64,000 bases of DNA from Dehalococcoidia bacterium. GTDB lineage: Bacteria; Chloroflexota; Dehalococcoidia; E44-bin15. The notes beneath the pieces were generated by a model that saw nothing but the letters and a program-made list of their open reading frames with translations, was not told the DNA's origin and did not search any database. Every line of letters starts with the position of its first letter. The first letter of the stretch is position 1. Positions 44,243 through 54,016 of this stretch are shown in pieces. Position numbers and translations under genes: made by a program. Location: assembly GCA_035528575.1 (NCBI GenBank), contig DATKYK010000016.1:42769-106768 (forward strand), given 5' to 3'.

Positions 44243-45934
44243 TTATGTGGCAGGAGCGAAATCGAGGATGTTTAACTGAAGCCTCTCCCCACCACCCCAC
44301 AGATCGACATCAACCTTGAAGACGATGTCCAGCCTGGGGGTGACCTTGCCCACAAGCTGGCCCATCCTGAAGCCAATGCTATCCCAGGCTACCCCATCCG
44401 CCCTTAGCTTCATCTTCAGGTGCTCCCCTTTACCTCCCACGCAACGAGACTCCTCCACCTTTACATCACGTGCAGCAAATACCGGGGTGGGATTGCCATA
44501 TCCAAAGGGGGCAAGCTGCTGCATCATTTTGAAGGTATTCCCGTTGAGAGACGACAGGGACATCTCGGCATCAATGGAGAGCAGGGGGCGGAGGTCCACA
44601 GATGCCAGTTGGTCTGATGCAATCTCAACCAGTCGTTTATGAAGTTTATCCAGGTTTTCGGTAGCTACAGTAAACCCTGCTGCCCTGGGATGCCCGCCAA
44701 ATCGATGGAGGAGAGCGCTGCAATCGCTAAGGGCATCGATGACGTCGAAATCGAGGATGCTGCGAGCGCTCCCCCGGCTCCACTCCCTTCCCCGCTGGAA
44801 GACGACTACGGGGCGGTAGAACTCATCAACCAATCTGCCGGCTACCACGCCCACCACCCCACTATGAAAATCCTCACCACCTACCATTAGAAGGGGTAAA
44901 TCGGTTCCGGTGGCACTTATCTGCTCCCTTGCCCTGAGCAGCATCTCCTCGGTGAGCCTTTTTCTCTCCTCATTTCTCCTCTCCAGGATACCGGCAAGCC
45001 TCTCAGCTTCCTCCGAAGACCTAGTCGTTAATAGATTATAGCCTATGCCAGCATGGTCCATCCGCCCCGCTGCATTGAGGCGAGGTGCTAGAACCCAGGA
45101 AATAATTTCAGCATCAATGCCTAAAAGAGGCACTCCAGCGCTCCTGGCCAACTCCCTTAATCCCGGCCGCTCTGTAGTTTGAAGCACTGCAAGTCCACGC
45201 TTCACCAAGTAGCGGTTCTCTCCGAGGACTGAGACCATGTCAGCCACCGTTCCCAGAGCAACAAGGTCTAATAATGCCTCCACATCGCCGTCCTTACCCA
45301 GAGAACTAAAAAGTGCCTGCATGAGCTTGAAAGCCACACCCACACCGGCAAGCTCAGGGAAGGGGTAACGGGAGTCACCCCGCTTCGCATCGATCACTGC
45401 GATAGCCTGTGGTATTTGAGGAGGAACCGTGTGATGGTCGGTAATCACGATATCAAGCCCCAGTTGCTTCGCAACTTCCATCTCATCATTAGCGCTGATG
45501 CCACAATCCACCGTGACAATTAAATCAATCCCCTGTTGCGATAAGCGCGCTAATGCCGCGTCGTTTATACCATACCCCTCATCAGCGCGGTGGGGAATAT
45601 AGGGAACTACATGTCCCCCAAGAGCGGAAAGCCCATCACAGAGGAGAGTTGTGGCCGTGATCCCATCGACATCGAAATCCCCATATATGGCAATAGCCTC
45701 CCCGGAGAGCAGTGCGCGGTAAATCCTGGCTACCGCTCTATCCATATCGGGCAGCAGAAAAGGGTCATTAAGCAAGCGCTCGTCTGCGGCTAGAAAGGAC
45801 TCAATCTGCGCTGTGTCATTGATGCCACGATTATAGAGGAGCTGAACCAATAAAGGGTGGTGTCTATTTCCCGAAATTCTGGCAAGCTGCTCTTCTGGCA
45901 GGCTAGGCTGTATTTGCCATCGTCTACGGCTCAT
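44243..45934 (-). CDS. recJ: Single-stranded-DNA-specific exonuclease RecJ
   Basis: A 563-residue DHH/DHHA1 5'-3' exonuclease. AIYGDFDVDGITATTLLCDG (motif I), VDCGISANDEME, VITDHHTVP (DHH motif) and LAPRLNAAGRMDHA are visible, then the C-terminal FGGHPRAAGFTV and an OB-fold. Length typical of the compact RecJ. It starts 2 bases after fabF with AGGGA upstream. Confidence 0.94.
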   Translation of the reverse strand: MSRRRWQIQPSLPEEQLARISGNRHHPLLVQLLYNRGINDTAQIESFLAADERLLNDPFLLPDMDRAVARIYRALLSGEAIAIYGDFDVDGITATTLLCDGLSALGGHVVPYIPHRADEGYGINDAALARLSQQGIDLIVTVDCGISANDEMEVAKQLGLDIVITDHHTVPPQIPQAIAVIDAKRGDSRYPFPELAGVGVAFKLMQALFSSLGKDGDVEALLDLVALGTVADMVSVLGENRYLVKRGLAVLQTTERPGLRELARSAGVPLLGIDAEIISWVLAPRLNAAGRMDHAGIGYNLLTTRSSEEAERLAGILERRNEERKRLTEEMLLRAREQISATGTDLPLLMVGGEDFHSGVVGVVAGRLVDEFYRPVVVFQRGREWSRGSARSILDFDVIDALSDCSALLHRFGGHPRAAGFTVATENLDKLHKRLVEIASDQLASVDLRPLLSIDAEMSLSSLNGNTFKMMQQLAPFGYGNPTPVFAARDVKVEESRCVGGKGEHLKMKLRADGVAWDSIGFRMGQLVGKVTPRLDIVFKVDVDLWGGGERLQLNILDFAPAT

Positions 45935-45936
45935 GC

Positions 45937-47178
45937 TTAATCCCTATACCTGCCGAAGATAAGGGTAGAGTTGTGCCCACCAAAACCAAATACATTGGAT
46001 AATGCTGTATTCACCACCGCCTGACGAGCCACATCGGGCACATAATCAAGGTCGCAATCTGGATCGGGGCAGGTGAGATTTATTGTCGGTGGAATGACCC
46101 CATGCTGGATAGTGAGAACGCATATCGCTGCCTCCATGGCTCCAGCAGCACCCAGCAGGTGCCCCACCATCGACTTTGTGGAGCTTATGGGAATTCGGTA
46201 GGCTTCCTTCCCAAAAACAGTCTTTACCGCCATGGTCTCATTCTTATCGTTTAGTTGAGTTGATGTGCCATGGGCGTTTATGTAATCTATCTCCCAAGGT
46301 TCCAACCCTGCTTCCCTAAGAGCGATGCTCATGGCCCTGACCCCACCTTCACCCCCCTCTGCTGGCTGGGTAATATGGTAGGCATCCCCTGCTGCACCAT
46401 AGCCCATAACCTCAGCCAGAATAGGGGCTCCCCGCTTCGTAGCAAAGGTAAGGCTTTCCATTACTAGGACCGCTCCCCCCTCCCCAATGACAAAGCCATC
46501 TCGCTCGGCATCGAATGGACGGGATGCCTTCTGTGGCTCATGGTTCCTGGTAGAAAGAGCCCTTGCTGCGTTAAAGCCAGCAAAGGCGAGTGGGGTTATT
46601 ACCGCCTCAGCCCCCCCTGTAATCATCGCTTGGGCATCACCGCGCCTTACAATCTCAAATGCCTCCCCGACAGCATCGGAGCCACTGGCACAGGATGAGG
46701 TAATACAGAAATTGGGACCCTTTGCCCCCAATAATATTGCCACCTGACCAGAAGCCATGTCAGCTATCATCATTGGAATTAGGAAGGGGCTTACCCTATC
46801 GGGCCCCCGCTCCATGAGCACCTTGTTCTGATCTATTAGGGTGCTCAGCCCCCCAAGACCTACACCAATAACCACACCTATGCCCCCGGCATTTGTGGCA
46901 TCTATTCCCATGTGTGCCTGCTCCACCGCCTGAAGGCTTGCCACTGCGGCAAATTGAGCAAAACGATCCATGTGACGGTACAATTTGCGGTCTAAATACT
47001 GACCTGGGTCGAAATTTTTTACCTCGGCGGCGATCTTGGTTGCTAAGAGGCCAGGGTCAAACCGGGTTATGTAGTCTACCCCCGATGTGCCTGAGATTAA
47101 CCCCTGCCATGTCGAGGATACATCTAGCCCCACCGGGCTTACCATCCCTATGCCGGTAACCACGACCCTATTACCCAA
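45937..47178 (-). CDS. fabF: Beta-ketoacyl-ACP synthase II
   Basis: A 413-residue condensing enzyme of fatty acid elongation. Catalytic Cys in SSCASGSDA, His in NAHGTSTQLND and His in GHLLGAAGA; opening NRVVVTGIGMVSPVG. The TTG at 47178 with GGGGGAG 7 bases upstream gives the standard N-terminus; the frame upstream to 47223 is not conserved. No other fab genes are near; it heads a two-gene unit with recJ. Confidence 0.93.
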   Translation of the reverse strand: MGNRVVVTGIGMVSPVGLDVSSTWQGLISGTSGVDYITRFDPGLLATKIAAEVKNFDPGQYLDRKLYRHMDRFAQFAAVASLQAVEQAHMGIDATNAGGIGVVIGVGLGGLSTLIDQNKVLMERGPDRVSPFLIPMMIADMASGQVAILLGAKGPNFCITSSCASGSDAVGEAFEIVRRGDAQAMITGGAEAVITPLAFAGFNAARALSTRNHEPQKASRPFDAERDGFVIGEGGAVLVMESLTFATKRGAPILAEVMGYGAAGDAYHITQPAEGGEGGVRAMSIALREAGLEPWEIDYINAHGTSTQLNDKNETMAVKTVFGKEAYRIPISSTKSMVGHLLGAAGAMEAAICVLTIQHGVIPPTINLTCPDPDCDLDYVPDVARQAVVNTALSNVFGFGGHNSTLIFGRYRD

Positions 47179-47657
47179 GGAAGCACTCCCCCCTTTTTTG
47201 CTGTAATTGTAACAGTATATCACGTTATGTTCTAAATTGGCTATATCCCTTGACCTTCGAAATTAAAAACCCATATAATAGCGAAAGTTAGCCCGCAGTC
47301 AAAATGAGTTAGAGGGAGAGGTTTACCCCGGCTTTCTCACAAACATTAGAGTTATTCCGCTTCGTAGATTTTGGGTTCCGTCCCAGGCCAGGGGTCCCCG
47401 GCAGTAATAATCATGATTTCCACGAAAATATAGTTTAGGGAAGTTCCAGTGTTACACTGCAACTAAGGGGTTCTATGTTATTTATTTATAACCCTTGGGA
47501 TCGTTAACCGGCGAGAGCATTTGTTAAAGTAAAAGTAATTGTATCCGTCTCATAGCACCAGTTTTAAACAAACTCAGTCACTAAATGATAAATGCCCATT
47601 TTCTTCCTCGGTGGCACCTCCGACAATCGGCATATCTAATTGCGAACCGGTAAAGAG
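47179..47657. other. Divergent intergenic region between fabF and mtaB (479 bp)
   Basis: No gene recognised. The minus strand has TATACT/TACAAT-like -10 sequences just upstream of fabF (about 47205-47220) without a clear -35. Confidence 0.4.
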
Positions 47658-48917
47658 ATGCGAAAAATCCAAAATAGCATTGCTTTAGAAACCCTGGGAT
47701 GCAAGCTTAATCAGGCGGAGAGCGAGTCACTGGCATGGCAGCTCGCCGAGAGGGGATATAGTATTGTTCCTGCCTCGGATGGCGCCGATATCTATATCCT
47801 CAATACCTGCACCGTGACCCACATTGCCGACCGAAAGTCACGCCATCTCCTGAGACTGGCGCGACGCAGAAATCCCAGTGCCTTCATCATCGCCACCGGT
47901 TGCTATGCAGAGCGCGCCACCAGTGAGCTCGCTCAGTTGGCTGAGGTCGACATTATCATCGGCAACGAAGAAAAGTCCCGCTTGCTTGATGTTTTACAGG
48001 AGCGGTGGCTGATTGGCCCCGGCAGTGCTCTTCTACCACAAATACATCGAACCCGTAGCTTGGTAAAGGTGCACGAGGGATGCAACCGATTTTGCTCCTA
48101 CTGTATTGTACCCTTTGTCCGAGGCCGAGAACGCAGCTTGCCACCCGACGAGGCATTGGCAGAGGTCATAGCAAGGGTAGAAAGGGGCTACCGAGAGGTA
48201 GTGTTAACCGGAACCCAAATCGGCTCCTACAGAAACGGACTGTGTTCCCTTATCCGGCGCATCCTGGCTGAGACCGACGTTCAGCGACTGCGCCTGTCCT
48301 CCCTCCAGACTCAAGATATAACCCCTGCCCTTCTTACCCTGTGGCAGGATTTTGCCCAGCATCTCTGCCGCCATATCCACCTCCCCCTTCAGAGCGGTAG
48401 CAATGCTATTCTCCAGCGCATGGGGCGAAGCTACTCAACGGAGGATTATGAGCAGGCGGTATCCAGGATTCGTGAGGCAATACCGGACGTGGCTATCACA
48501 ACCGACGTTATTGTTGGCTTCCCCGGAGAAACCGTCGATGAATATGCTGAGAGCTACCGCTTCTGCCAGCGTATGGCATTCTCCAATATTCATGTCTTCA
48601 CCTACTCGGAAAGGCCAGGTACCCGCGCCGCTCTGATGCCTGATAAGATTGACGAGCGTATTATGAAGGAGCGGAGCGAGCGCATGCTGAAATTGGCAGA
48701 GGAGAGCGCTCGTAGCTTCAGGGAGCGCTTCGTGGGATACACTATGATGGTGCTCTGGGAACAGGAAGTTCAGGAAGGAACCTGGGTAGGACTAACCGAT
48801 AACTACATCCGTGTAGCTGCACGCAGCGAAGAGCCATTGAGAAATAGGCTTATGCCGGCGATCTTGGGTATGGGTAATGAACATTATCACTGCCTGGGGG
48901 CAAGTGTCGCCCAATAG
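47658..48917 (+). CDS. mtaB: tRNA t6A37 methylthiotransferase MtaB
   Basis: A 419-residue radical SAM methylthiotransferase converting t6A to ms2t6A at tRNA position 37. UPF0004 domain with LETLGCKLNQAESE, NTCTVTHIADRKSR and ATGCYAER (three cluster Cys); radical SAM motif CNRFCSYC; PLQSGSNAILQRMGRSY; C-terminal TRAM. The GCKxNQAE form points to MtaB rather than MiaB or RimO. ATG 47658 chosen over TTG 47640. Confidence 0.93.
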   Translation: MRKIQNSIALETLGCKLNQAESESLAWQLAERGYSIVPASDGADIYILNTCTVTHIADRKSRHLLRLARRRNPSAFIIATGCYAERATSELAQLAEVDIIIGNEEKSRLLDVLQERWLIGPGSALLPQIHRTRSLVKVHEGCNRFCSYCIVPFVRGRERSLPPDEALAEVIARVERGYREVVLTGTQIGSYRNGLCSLIRRILAETDVQRLRLSSLQTQDITPALLTLWQDFAQHLCRHIHLPLQSGSNAILQRMGRSYSTEDYEQAVSRIREAIPDVAITTDVIVGFPGETVDEYAESYRFCQRMAFSNIHVFTYSERPGTRAALMPDKIDERIMKERSERMLKLAEESARSFRERFVGYTMMVLWEQEVQEGTWVGLTDNYIRVAARSEEPLRNRLMPAILGMGNEHYHCLGASVAQ

Positions 48918-49342
48918 CCATCAGAGGCAAATAATGTCACTCAGGACTCGATTTGCCTATGCTGCAGCCTTAACGGTTATGGCAATCTGGCGATGAACGC
49001 ATTTCACTTAGCAAGTCATCGTGGTGACATGGTTTTATTAGCGTTAATGCCCTACTACGACGATCTCCAGAGTAACGAGCAGATTATTGGGCACGCCTTT
49101 TAATTTTCGGCGGGATATGCTAAGGCAGTATGCTAAATAGGCGACCTCCCTGTCAGGGGAGCTCCAGGAACCGGGAAAAATCGGTTACGGCTCATATCAA
49201 GGGTAACCTCCCACACCGAGTCTAACCAGGTACCAGCCCCTTGGTATATGGGCTATCACAGCCTTAGCGCAGTTGACAGATCATACTGAAAAGCGCTATC
49301 TTAAATAGCGAATGCCAACGGATAAAGGAAAGGAGTGTAAGT
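48918..49342. other. Intergenic stretch of 425 bp ahead of the HMGCS-like gene
   Basis: No gene seen; only the promoter-like region near its right end is recognised. Confidence 0.4.
49273..49310 (+). promoter_or_regulatory. Promoter with palindromic operator candidate for the HMGCS-like/thiolase operon
   Basis: TTGACA (49273-49278), 18-base spacer, TATCTT (49297-49302). CGCTAT (49294-49299) and ATAGCG (49305-49310) form a perfect inverted repeat that covers the -10, a position suited for a repressor. The gene's AAAGGAG and ATG follow at 49343. Confidence 0.45.
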
Positions 49343-50782
49343 ATGGTAGGAATTACGTCTTATGGTGCCTACATACCACGGTACCGAATTAACCGAATGA
49401 CTATATACGGATCCATCGGTTTCGTGAACCAAGCAACGATAATGCCGGGTGAAAAGGCAGTAGGTAATCATGATGAGGACAGCCTCACTATGGCGGTAAA
49501 TGCAGGAGTCGATTGCTTAACCGGCCTGGACCGGAACAAGGTCGATAGTCTTTGTTATTCGACTACTACAGCTCCCTATAGGGAACGCAGCAATGCAGGA
49601 ATAATTGCCACCGCCTTAGATTTAAAGCCACAGATTCGAATTGCAGATTTTAGCGATTCGCTTAAATCTGGAACCACTGCCCTTCTCTCCAGCTGCGATT
49701 CTATCGCCGCTGGTTCAGAAACCAGCATACTTGTCTGTGCCTCCGATTGTCGACTTGGTCCAGCTGGAAGCTTCCAAGAGGAAATGTACGGTGACGGTGC
49801 TGCCGCTCTGCTGTTGGGAGATAAAAAGGTGATTGCGACACTGGAGGGTAGCTACTCCATATCGTACGATTTTGCTGATCACTGGAGGCATGAGGAAGAG
49901 AGGTTTAACCGAATATGGGAAGATCGATGGGTTCGTGATGTGGGATACAGCAAATTCATCCCCGAGGCAATTAGCGGGTTAATTAAGAAGTACGACATCA
50001 ATCCTAAAGACATAGCTAAGGTCTGCTATCCCTGTATGTACGCCCGCGCTCATGCTAATATCGGTAAGCAGTTGGGCTTTGAGCCCGATCAGCTACAGGA
50101 TCACATGTTCACCACATTAGGCCTGACCGGCACGGCAAACCCTTTGATGCTACTGGTGGCAGCGCTGGAGGATGCCAAGCCGGGGGACAAAATAATCGTC
50201 GCCAGCTATGGAAGTGGAAGCGATGCCATGTTTTTCGAGGTAACACCGGAAATCAAGAAGATCAAGGGGAGAAAGGGTGTCAAGAACAGCCTGGCAAATA
50301 AAAAGGACCTGACCAGCTACGAAAAGTATGTGACCTTCAAACAGGTTCTTGCAATAGATATCGCAGGTCGAGGTGAAGAGGCGGTTCCGTCATCATCATC
50401 GATATTATGGCGGGACAGGAAAAAGGCTTTAGCCCTTGTAGGGACGCATTGCAGGCGCTGCGGCACTCCCCAATTCCCCCCCCAGCGCGTATGTGTAAAA
50501 CCCGATTGCGGCGCAGTCGATGAGATGGAGGAGTACCGCTTCTCCGATAAAAGAGGTCATATCTTCACCTATACCGGCGACAATCTGGTATATACCCCCG
50601 ACCCGCCCGAACTATACGGAGTGATCGATTTCGAGGGTGGTGGGCGTTCTCAATTTAACCTGACCGACTGTGATCTGGACGAACTCGAAGTAGGAATGCC
50701 AGTAGAATGTACTTTCCGTCGGAAGTACTACGATCGCGGTGTTACCGGTTATACGTGGAAAGCAGTACCTGTAAGGGTTTAA
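49343..50782 (+). CDS. HMG-CoA-synthase-like protein fused to a DUF35 zinc-ribbon/OB-fold domain
   Basis: A 479-residue fusion. The thiolase-fold part (about 1-335) opens ITSYGAYIPRYRINR and shares the HMG-CoA synthase layout (GDGAAALLLGD, GLTGTANPLMLLVAAL). At the place of the catalytic Cys (NACYGGTAA in classic enzymes) it has SDSLKSGTTA, with Leu at the Cys position, so classic HMG-CoA synthesis is unlikely. The C-terminal part (about 365-479) has zinc ligands CRRCG...CVKPDC and an OB-fold, as in DUF35 partners that hold acetyl-CoA thiolases. Together with the next gene it may form a DUF35-bridged thiolase complex. Confidence 0.82.
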   Translation: MVGITSYGAYIPRYRINRMTIYGSIGFVNQATIMPGEKAVGNHDEDSLTMAVNAGVDCLTGLDRNKVDSLCYSTTTAPYRERSNAGIIATALDLKPQIRIADFSDSLKSGTTALLSSCDSIAAGSETSILVCASDCRLGPAGSFQEEMYGDGAAALLLGDKKVIATLEGSYSISYDFADHWRHEEERFNRIWEDRWVRDVGYSKFIPEAISGLIKKYDINPKDIAKVCYPCMYARAHANIGKQLGFEPDQLQDHMFTTLGLTGTANPLMLLVAALEDAKPGDKIIVASYGSGSDAMFFEVTPEIKKIKGRKGVKNSLANKKDLTSYEKYVTFKQVLAIDIAGRGEEAVPSSSSILWRDRKKALALVGTHCRRCGTPQFPPQRVCVKPDCGAVDEMEEYRFSDKRGHIFTYTGDNLVYTPDPPELYGVIDFEGGGRSQFNLTDCDLDELEVGMPVECTFRRKYYDRGVTGYTWKAVPVRV

Positions 50783-50799
50783 GAAGGAGGAACTTGAAC

Positions 50800-51981
50800 A
50801 TGGCTGAAGGTATAAAGGATAAAGTTGCCATCATCGGAATGGGTTGCACCCGTTTCGGTGAGAGATGGGATATGAGTAGTGAGGATCTCATGGTTGATGC
50901 CTATAAAGAATGTATTGAGGATGCCGGAGTTGATAAGAAAGATATAGATGCCGCTTGGTGGGCTGCCCTCTATTCGATGCAGGGGTTTAGCGGTATACAG
51001 CTATCTCAAACGTTAAAACTGCAATACCTGCCAGTAACCCACGTGGAGAACGCCTGCGCCAGTAGCACAGAGGCGCTGCGGGGTGCAGCCTATGCCCTTG
51101 CCTCCAATTGCTGCGACATGGCGCTCGCTGTCGGCGTCGAGAAGCTAAAGGACGTTGGCTATGGTGGTCTTCCCGATCTTAAAACTCCGGCGGAGTTCCT
51201 CACCATGCCCAACATGTCAGGACCCGGCGTATATGCCATGATGGCTACCAGGTATTTTTCACGCTACGGCATACCGCCCGATGAGGGGAAGCGAATGCTC
51301 GCTAGGGTATCATGGAAGAGTCACCAGAACGGCTTCAAGAACCCCAAGGCACACCTGCGCAAGGCGGTATCGCTCGATGATATCGTAAATGCCCCGATAA
51401 TTGCATGGCCACTTGGCCTCTTCGATTGTTGCGGGGTCAGTGATGGCTCAGCAGCAGCTATTCTGGTGCGCGCAGAGGATGCTAAGAAGTTCCGCCCTGA
51501 CCCGGTATACATCAAGTCGCTTCAGATCGCTGCCGCCTCAGGCGCGGATATGTGGTACACTGATTACGACTACACCCATGCGGAGACGGGTTACCAGTGT
51601 GGCTTAAGGGCCTACAAAGAGGCGGGGATAAAAAACCCGCGCGAAGAAATAAGCATGGCCGAGGTACATGACTGCTTCTCTATCACCGAGGCGGTAACTA
51701 TGGAGGACCTCCAGTTCAGCCCACGAGGCAAGGTGCGTGGGGACATTGAGTCTGGGTTTTTTGACCTTGATGGCGAGCTGCCGGTTCAACCAGATGGCGG
51801 TCTCAAGTGCTTCGGACATCCCATTGCCGCCTCGGGAATACGGATGGTATATGAGATGTACAAGCAGCTCCAGGGTAAATCTGGGGATCGTCAGATAAAG
51901 AACCCTAAGCTTGGGCTTACCCACAACATGGGTGGCTATCCGCCATGGAGTGTGGTCGGGATTGCTATCCTAGGTCTCTAG
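50800..51981 (+). CDS. Thiolase / acetyl-CoA acetyltransferase (SCP-x type)
   Basis: A 393-residue thiolase-superfamily protein. Nucleophilic Cys in NACASSTEALRG, His in EVHDCFSITE and CFGHPIAASG near the C-terminus are retained. AAGGAGG 9 bases before ATG 50800 fixes the start, 17 bases after the preceding stop. Members of this branch cleave or form beta-ketoacyl-CoA, often as partners of a DUF35 protein; here that domain is fused to the neighbour. Confidence 0.88.
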   Translation: MAEGIKDKVAIIGMGCTRFGERWDMSSEDLMVDAYKECIEDAGVDKKDIDAAWWAALYSMQGFSGIQLSQTLKLQYLPVTHVENACASSTEALRGAAYALASNCCDMALAVGVEKLKDVGYGGLPDLKTPAEFLTMPNMSGPGVYAMMATRYFSRYGIPPDEGKRMLARVSWKSHQNGFKNPKAHLRKAVSLDDIVNAPIIAWPLGLFDCCGVSDGSAAAILVRAEDAKKFRPDPVYIKSLQIAAASGADMWYTDYDYTHAETGYQCGLRAYKEAGIKNPREEISMAEVHDCFSITEAVTMEDLQFSPRGKVRGDIESGFFDLDGELPVQPDGGLKCFGHPIAASGIRMVYEMYKQLQGKSGDRQIKNPKLGLTHNMGGYPPWSVVGIAILGL

Positions 51982-52057
51982 TGTATTGATTGGAGGGTTC
52001 GTTGGTATTTCAGTGAATCCTCCATTTCTATTAAACGAAAAAGGTAACAAAGAAAAA

Positions 52058-52612
52058 ATGAACAGTATAATCAATAGAACGAAGCTCTCCTTGCTTCAAG
52101 GTGATATAACCAAGCAAAGCACCGATGCTATCGTCAATGCTGCCAACTCCGGCCTTATGGGTGGCGGTGGCGTGGACGGTGCGATTCACCGCTGCGGCGG
52201 CACCTCTATCCTTGAAGAGTGCAAGCAAATCGTTTCTAGACTAGGACGCCTGCCCACTGGTGAAGCAGTGATTACCACCGGCGGGAACCTCAAGGCGAGG
52301 TATGTCATCCACACCGTAGGGCCAGTTTGGCGCGGCGGCCACCGTGGTGAGCCTGAGCTTCTCTCAAGCTCCTATCGCAATAGTCTGGGGTTAGCGGTAG
52401 CCAACAGCTTAAAGACGGTTGCCTTTCCCTCGATAAGCACCGGTGCCTTTGGATACCCGGTGATTCTTGCTGCTGCCGTAGCACTGGAGACGGTCATTGA
52501 CTTTCTCCGAGAGGATGAGTCCCTGGATGAAGTAGTTTTCGTCCTCTTCGATGATGCCACCTACCAGAGATATGTTCCTGCATTAGAAGAGCTACTACCT
52601 GCGACGGGTTAG
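52058..52612 (+). CDS. Macro domain protein (O-acetyl-ADP-ribose deacetylase-like)
   Basis: A 184-residue macro domain of MacroD/YmdB type: LQGDITKQSTDAIVNAANS, GGGGVDGAIHRCGG (substrate loop) and FPSISTGAFGYP. Such proteins remove ADP-ribose from proteins or hydrolyse O-acetyl-ADP-ribose. ATG 52058 with AAGGT upstream is chosen; the longer frame from 51986 is not conserved. It follows the thiolase by 76 bases and may be read from the same promoter. Confidence 0.9.
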   Translation: MNSIINRTKLSLLQGDITKQSTDAIVNAANSGLMGGGGVDGAIHRCGGTSILEECKQIVSRLGRLPTGEAVITTGGNLKARYVIHTVGPVWRGGHRGEPELLSSSYRNSLGLAVANSLKTVAFPSISTGAFGYPVILAAAVALETVIDFLREDESLDEVVFVLFDDATYQRYVPALEELLPATG

Positions 52613-52690
52613 CCTGGCTTTTAGGAATATGCTCACAATATTGATTGCATCCCCTATCATTTAAGCCTACAAAGTTCGATAAACTAAACT

Positions 52691-52719
52691 TGTCAGTGTC
52701 CCAGCGAGGTGCTAGAATT
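52691..52719 (+). promoter_or_regulatory. Promoter of tRNA-Arg
   Basis: TTGTCA (52691-52696), 17-base spacer, TAGAAT (52714-52719), about 20 bases before the mature tRNA 5' end. Confidence 0.7.
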
Positions 52720-52740
52720 ATGAAGGATAGGTATAAAAGG

Positions 52741-52816
<76 letters not shown>

Positions 52817-52850
52817 GCCCATAGCTGGCTCAAAGCTATCTTATCCCCCG

Positions 52851-52878
52851 ATCCCTGGGTAAAAACCCGGGGATTTTT
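52851..52878 (+). terminator. Intrinsic terminator of the tRNA-Arg transcript
   Basis: ATCCCTGGGT (52851-52860) pairs with ACCCGGGGAT (52865-52874, one G-T pair) around AAAA, followed by TTTT. A shorter hairpin GCCAGC/GCTGGC lies directly after the CCA end. Confidence 0.8.
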
Positions 52879-52918
52879 GCAAAAAGACCAACTGCTTCGG
52901 TAAAAAAGGGGGGACAAG

Positions 52919-53932
52919 ATGGCAAAGAATATCCAAGAGCAACTAAACCGGATTGTTGAAAGGAAGAGCAGGGTAACCCATCTCGACAACTTGATTCAGG
53001 GCTACAGGCTCTACGCCCGAACCGAGGGCAAGAGCCCGAAAACGATAACAATCACCACCACGGCGGTCACTACCCTTAGAGACTTCCTTGAGTCCAAGGC
53101 GTTTTCCACTGATGTCGCCGATATAGGCATCCAGGAACTGAGAGAGTTTATACTTTACCTCCAACAGGTAAAAGCCTACCAGCATCACCCTTACACTAAA
53201 CCGCAGGATAGGCAGCTATCGGGCCACGCCATAAATTGCTATCTTAGAGCGATAAGGGCCTTCTGGTCCTGGCTGATGCGTGAGGAGATTATCCTGTCAA
53301 ACCCCTTCATCAAGCTAAGAATCCCCAAGCCTCCAAAGAAGGTGATCCCTACATTCTCAGAGAGCCAGATACAGGCCCTGTTGGGAGTGATACGCACTTC
53401 TACACCAATCGGCTTCAGGGACTGGACGATGGTACTTACGCTCCTCGATACTGGACTCCGGGCTAGCGAACTTGTAGGCTTCACCCTAAATAATGTTAAC
53501 CTGGACGACGGCTTAGTCAAATTATGCGGCAAGGGGGCAAAAGAGAGGATAGTTCCCATAGGGGCAAGGGTTCAGAGGGCAATGTGGAAGTATATCCATC
53601 GTTATCGTACACAGCCTTCCAATCCCCTTTGCGACAACCTATTCCTGACCAGTATTGGTGAGCCTATAACTGTGAATCGCCTGGAGACTATCATTGAGAG
53701 CTATGGTAGAAAGGCGGGGCTAGAGGGAATCAGGTGCTCCCCTCATACGTTCCGCCATACCTTTGCAATCAGCTACTTGCGAAATGGTGGGGATGTTTTC
53801 TCGCTACAGCAGATATTGGGGCACTCCAGCCTCGATGTAGTGAGAGTCTATGTTAACCTGGCGGAGGCGGATGTGAAGGCCTGCCACAGGAGGTTTAGCC
53901 CTGCTGATAACATGGAACTGAGACGCAGCTAG
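52919..53932 (+). CDS. Tyrosine recombinase (integrase), island copy 1
   Basis: A 337-residue phage/XerD-type integrase. Core-binding domain (about 20-130, LDNLIQGYRLYARTEGKSPK) and catalytic domain with Arg in TGLRASELVGF, Lys in CGKGAKERIVP, HTFRHTFA, GHSSLDVVRVYVN (His and Tyr). Very similar along its whole length to the recombinase at 54982. It begins about 100 bases after the tRNA-Arg gene on the same strand, the typical place for an integrase. Confidence 0.93.
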   Translation: MAKNIQEQLNRIVERKSRVTHLDNLIQGYRLYARTEGKSPKTITITTTAVTTLRDFLESKAFSTDVADIGIQELREFILYLQQVKAYQHHPYTKPQDRQLSGHAINCYLRAIRAFWSWLMREEIILSNPFIKLRIPKPPKKVIPTFSESQIQALLGVIRTSTPIGFRDWTMVLTLLDTGLRASELVGFTLNNVNLDDGLVKLCGKGAKERIVPIGARVQRAMWKYIHRYRTQPSNPLCDNLFLTSIGEPITVNRLETIIESYGRKAGLEGIRCSPHTFRHTFAISYLRNGGDVFSLQQILGHSSLDVVRVYVNLAEADVKACHRRFSPADNMELRRS

Positions 53933-54016
53933 ATTTTGACGATCCCTCTTATGTAGCTGCGTTCTCTCTTTGACATATCAAAGGATTGAGCTTCCGATGC
54001 TTACTATCTCAAACCC

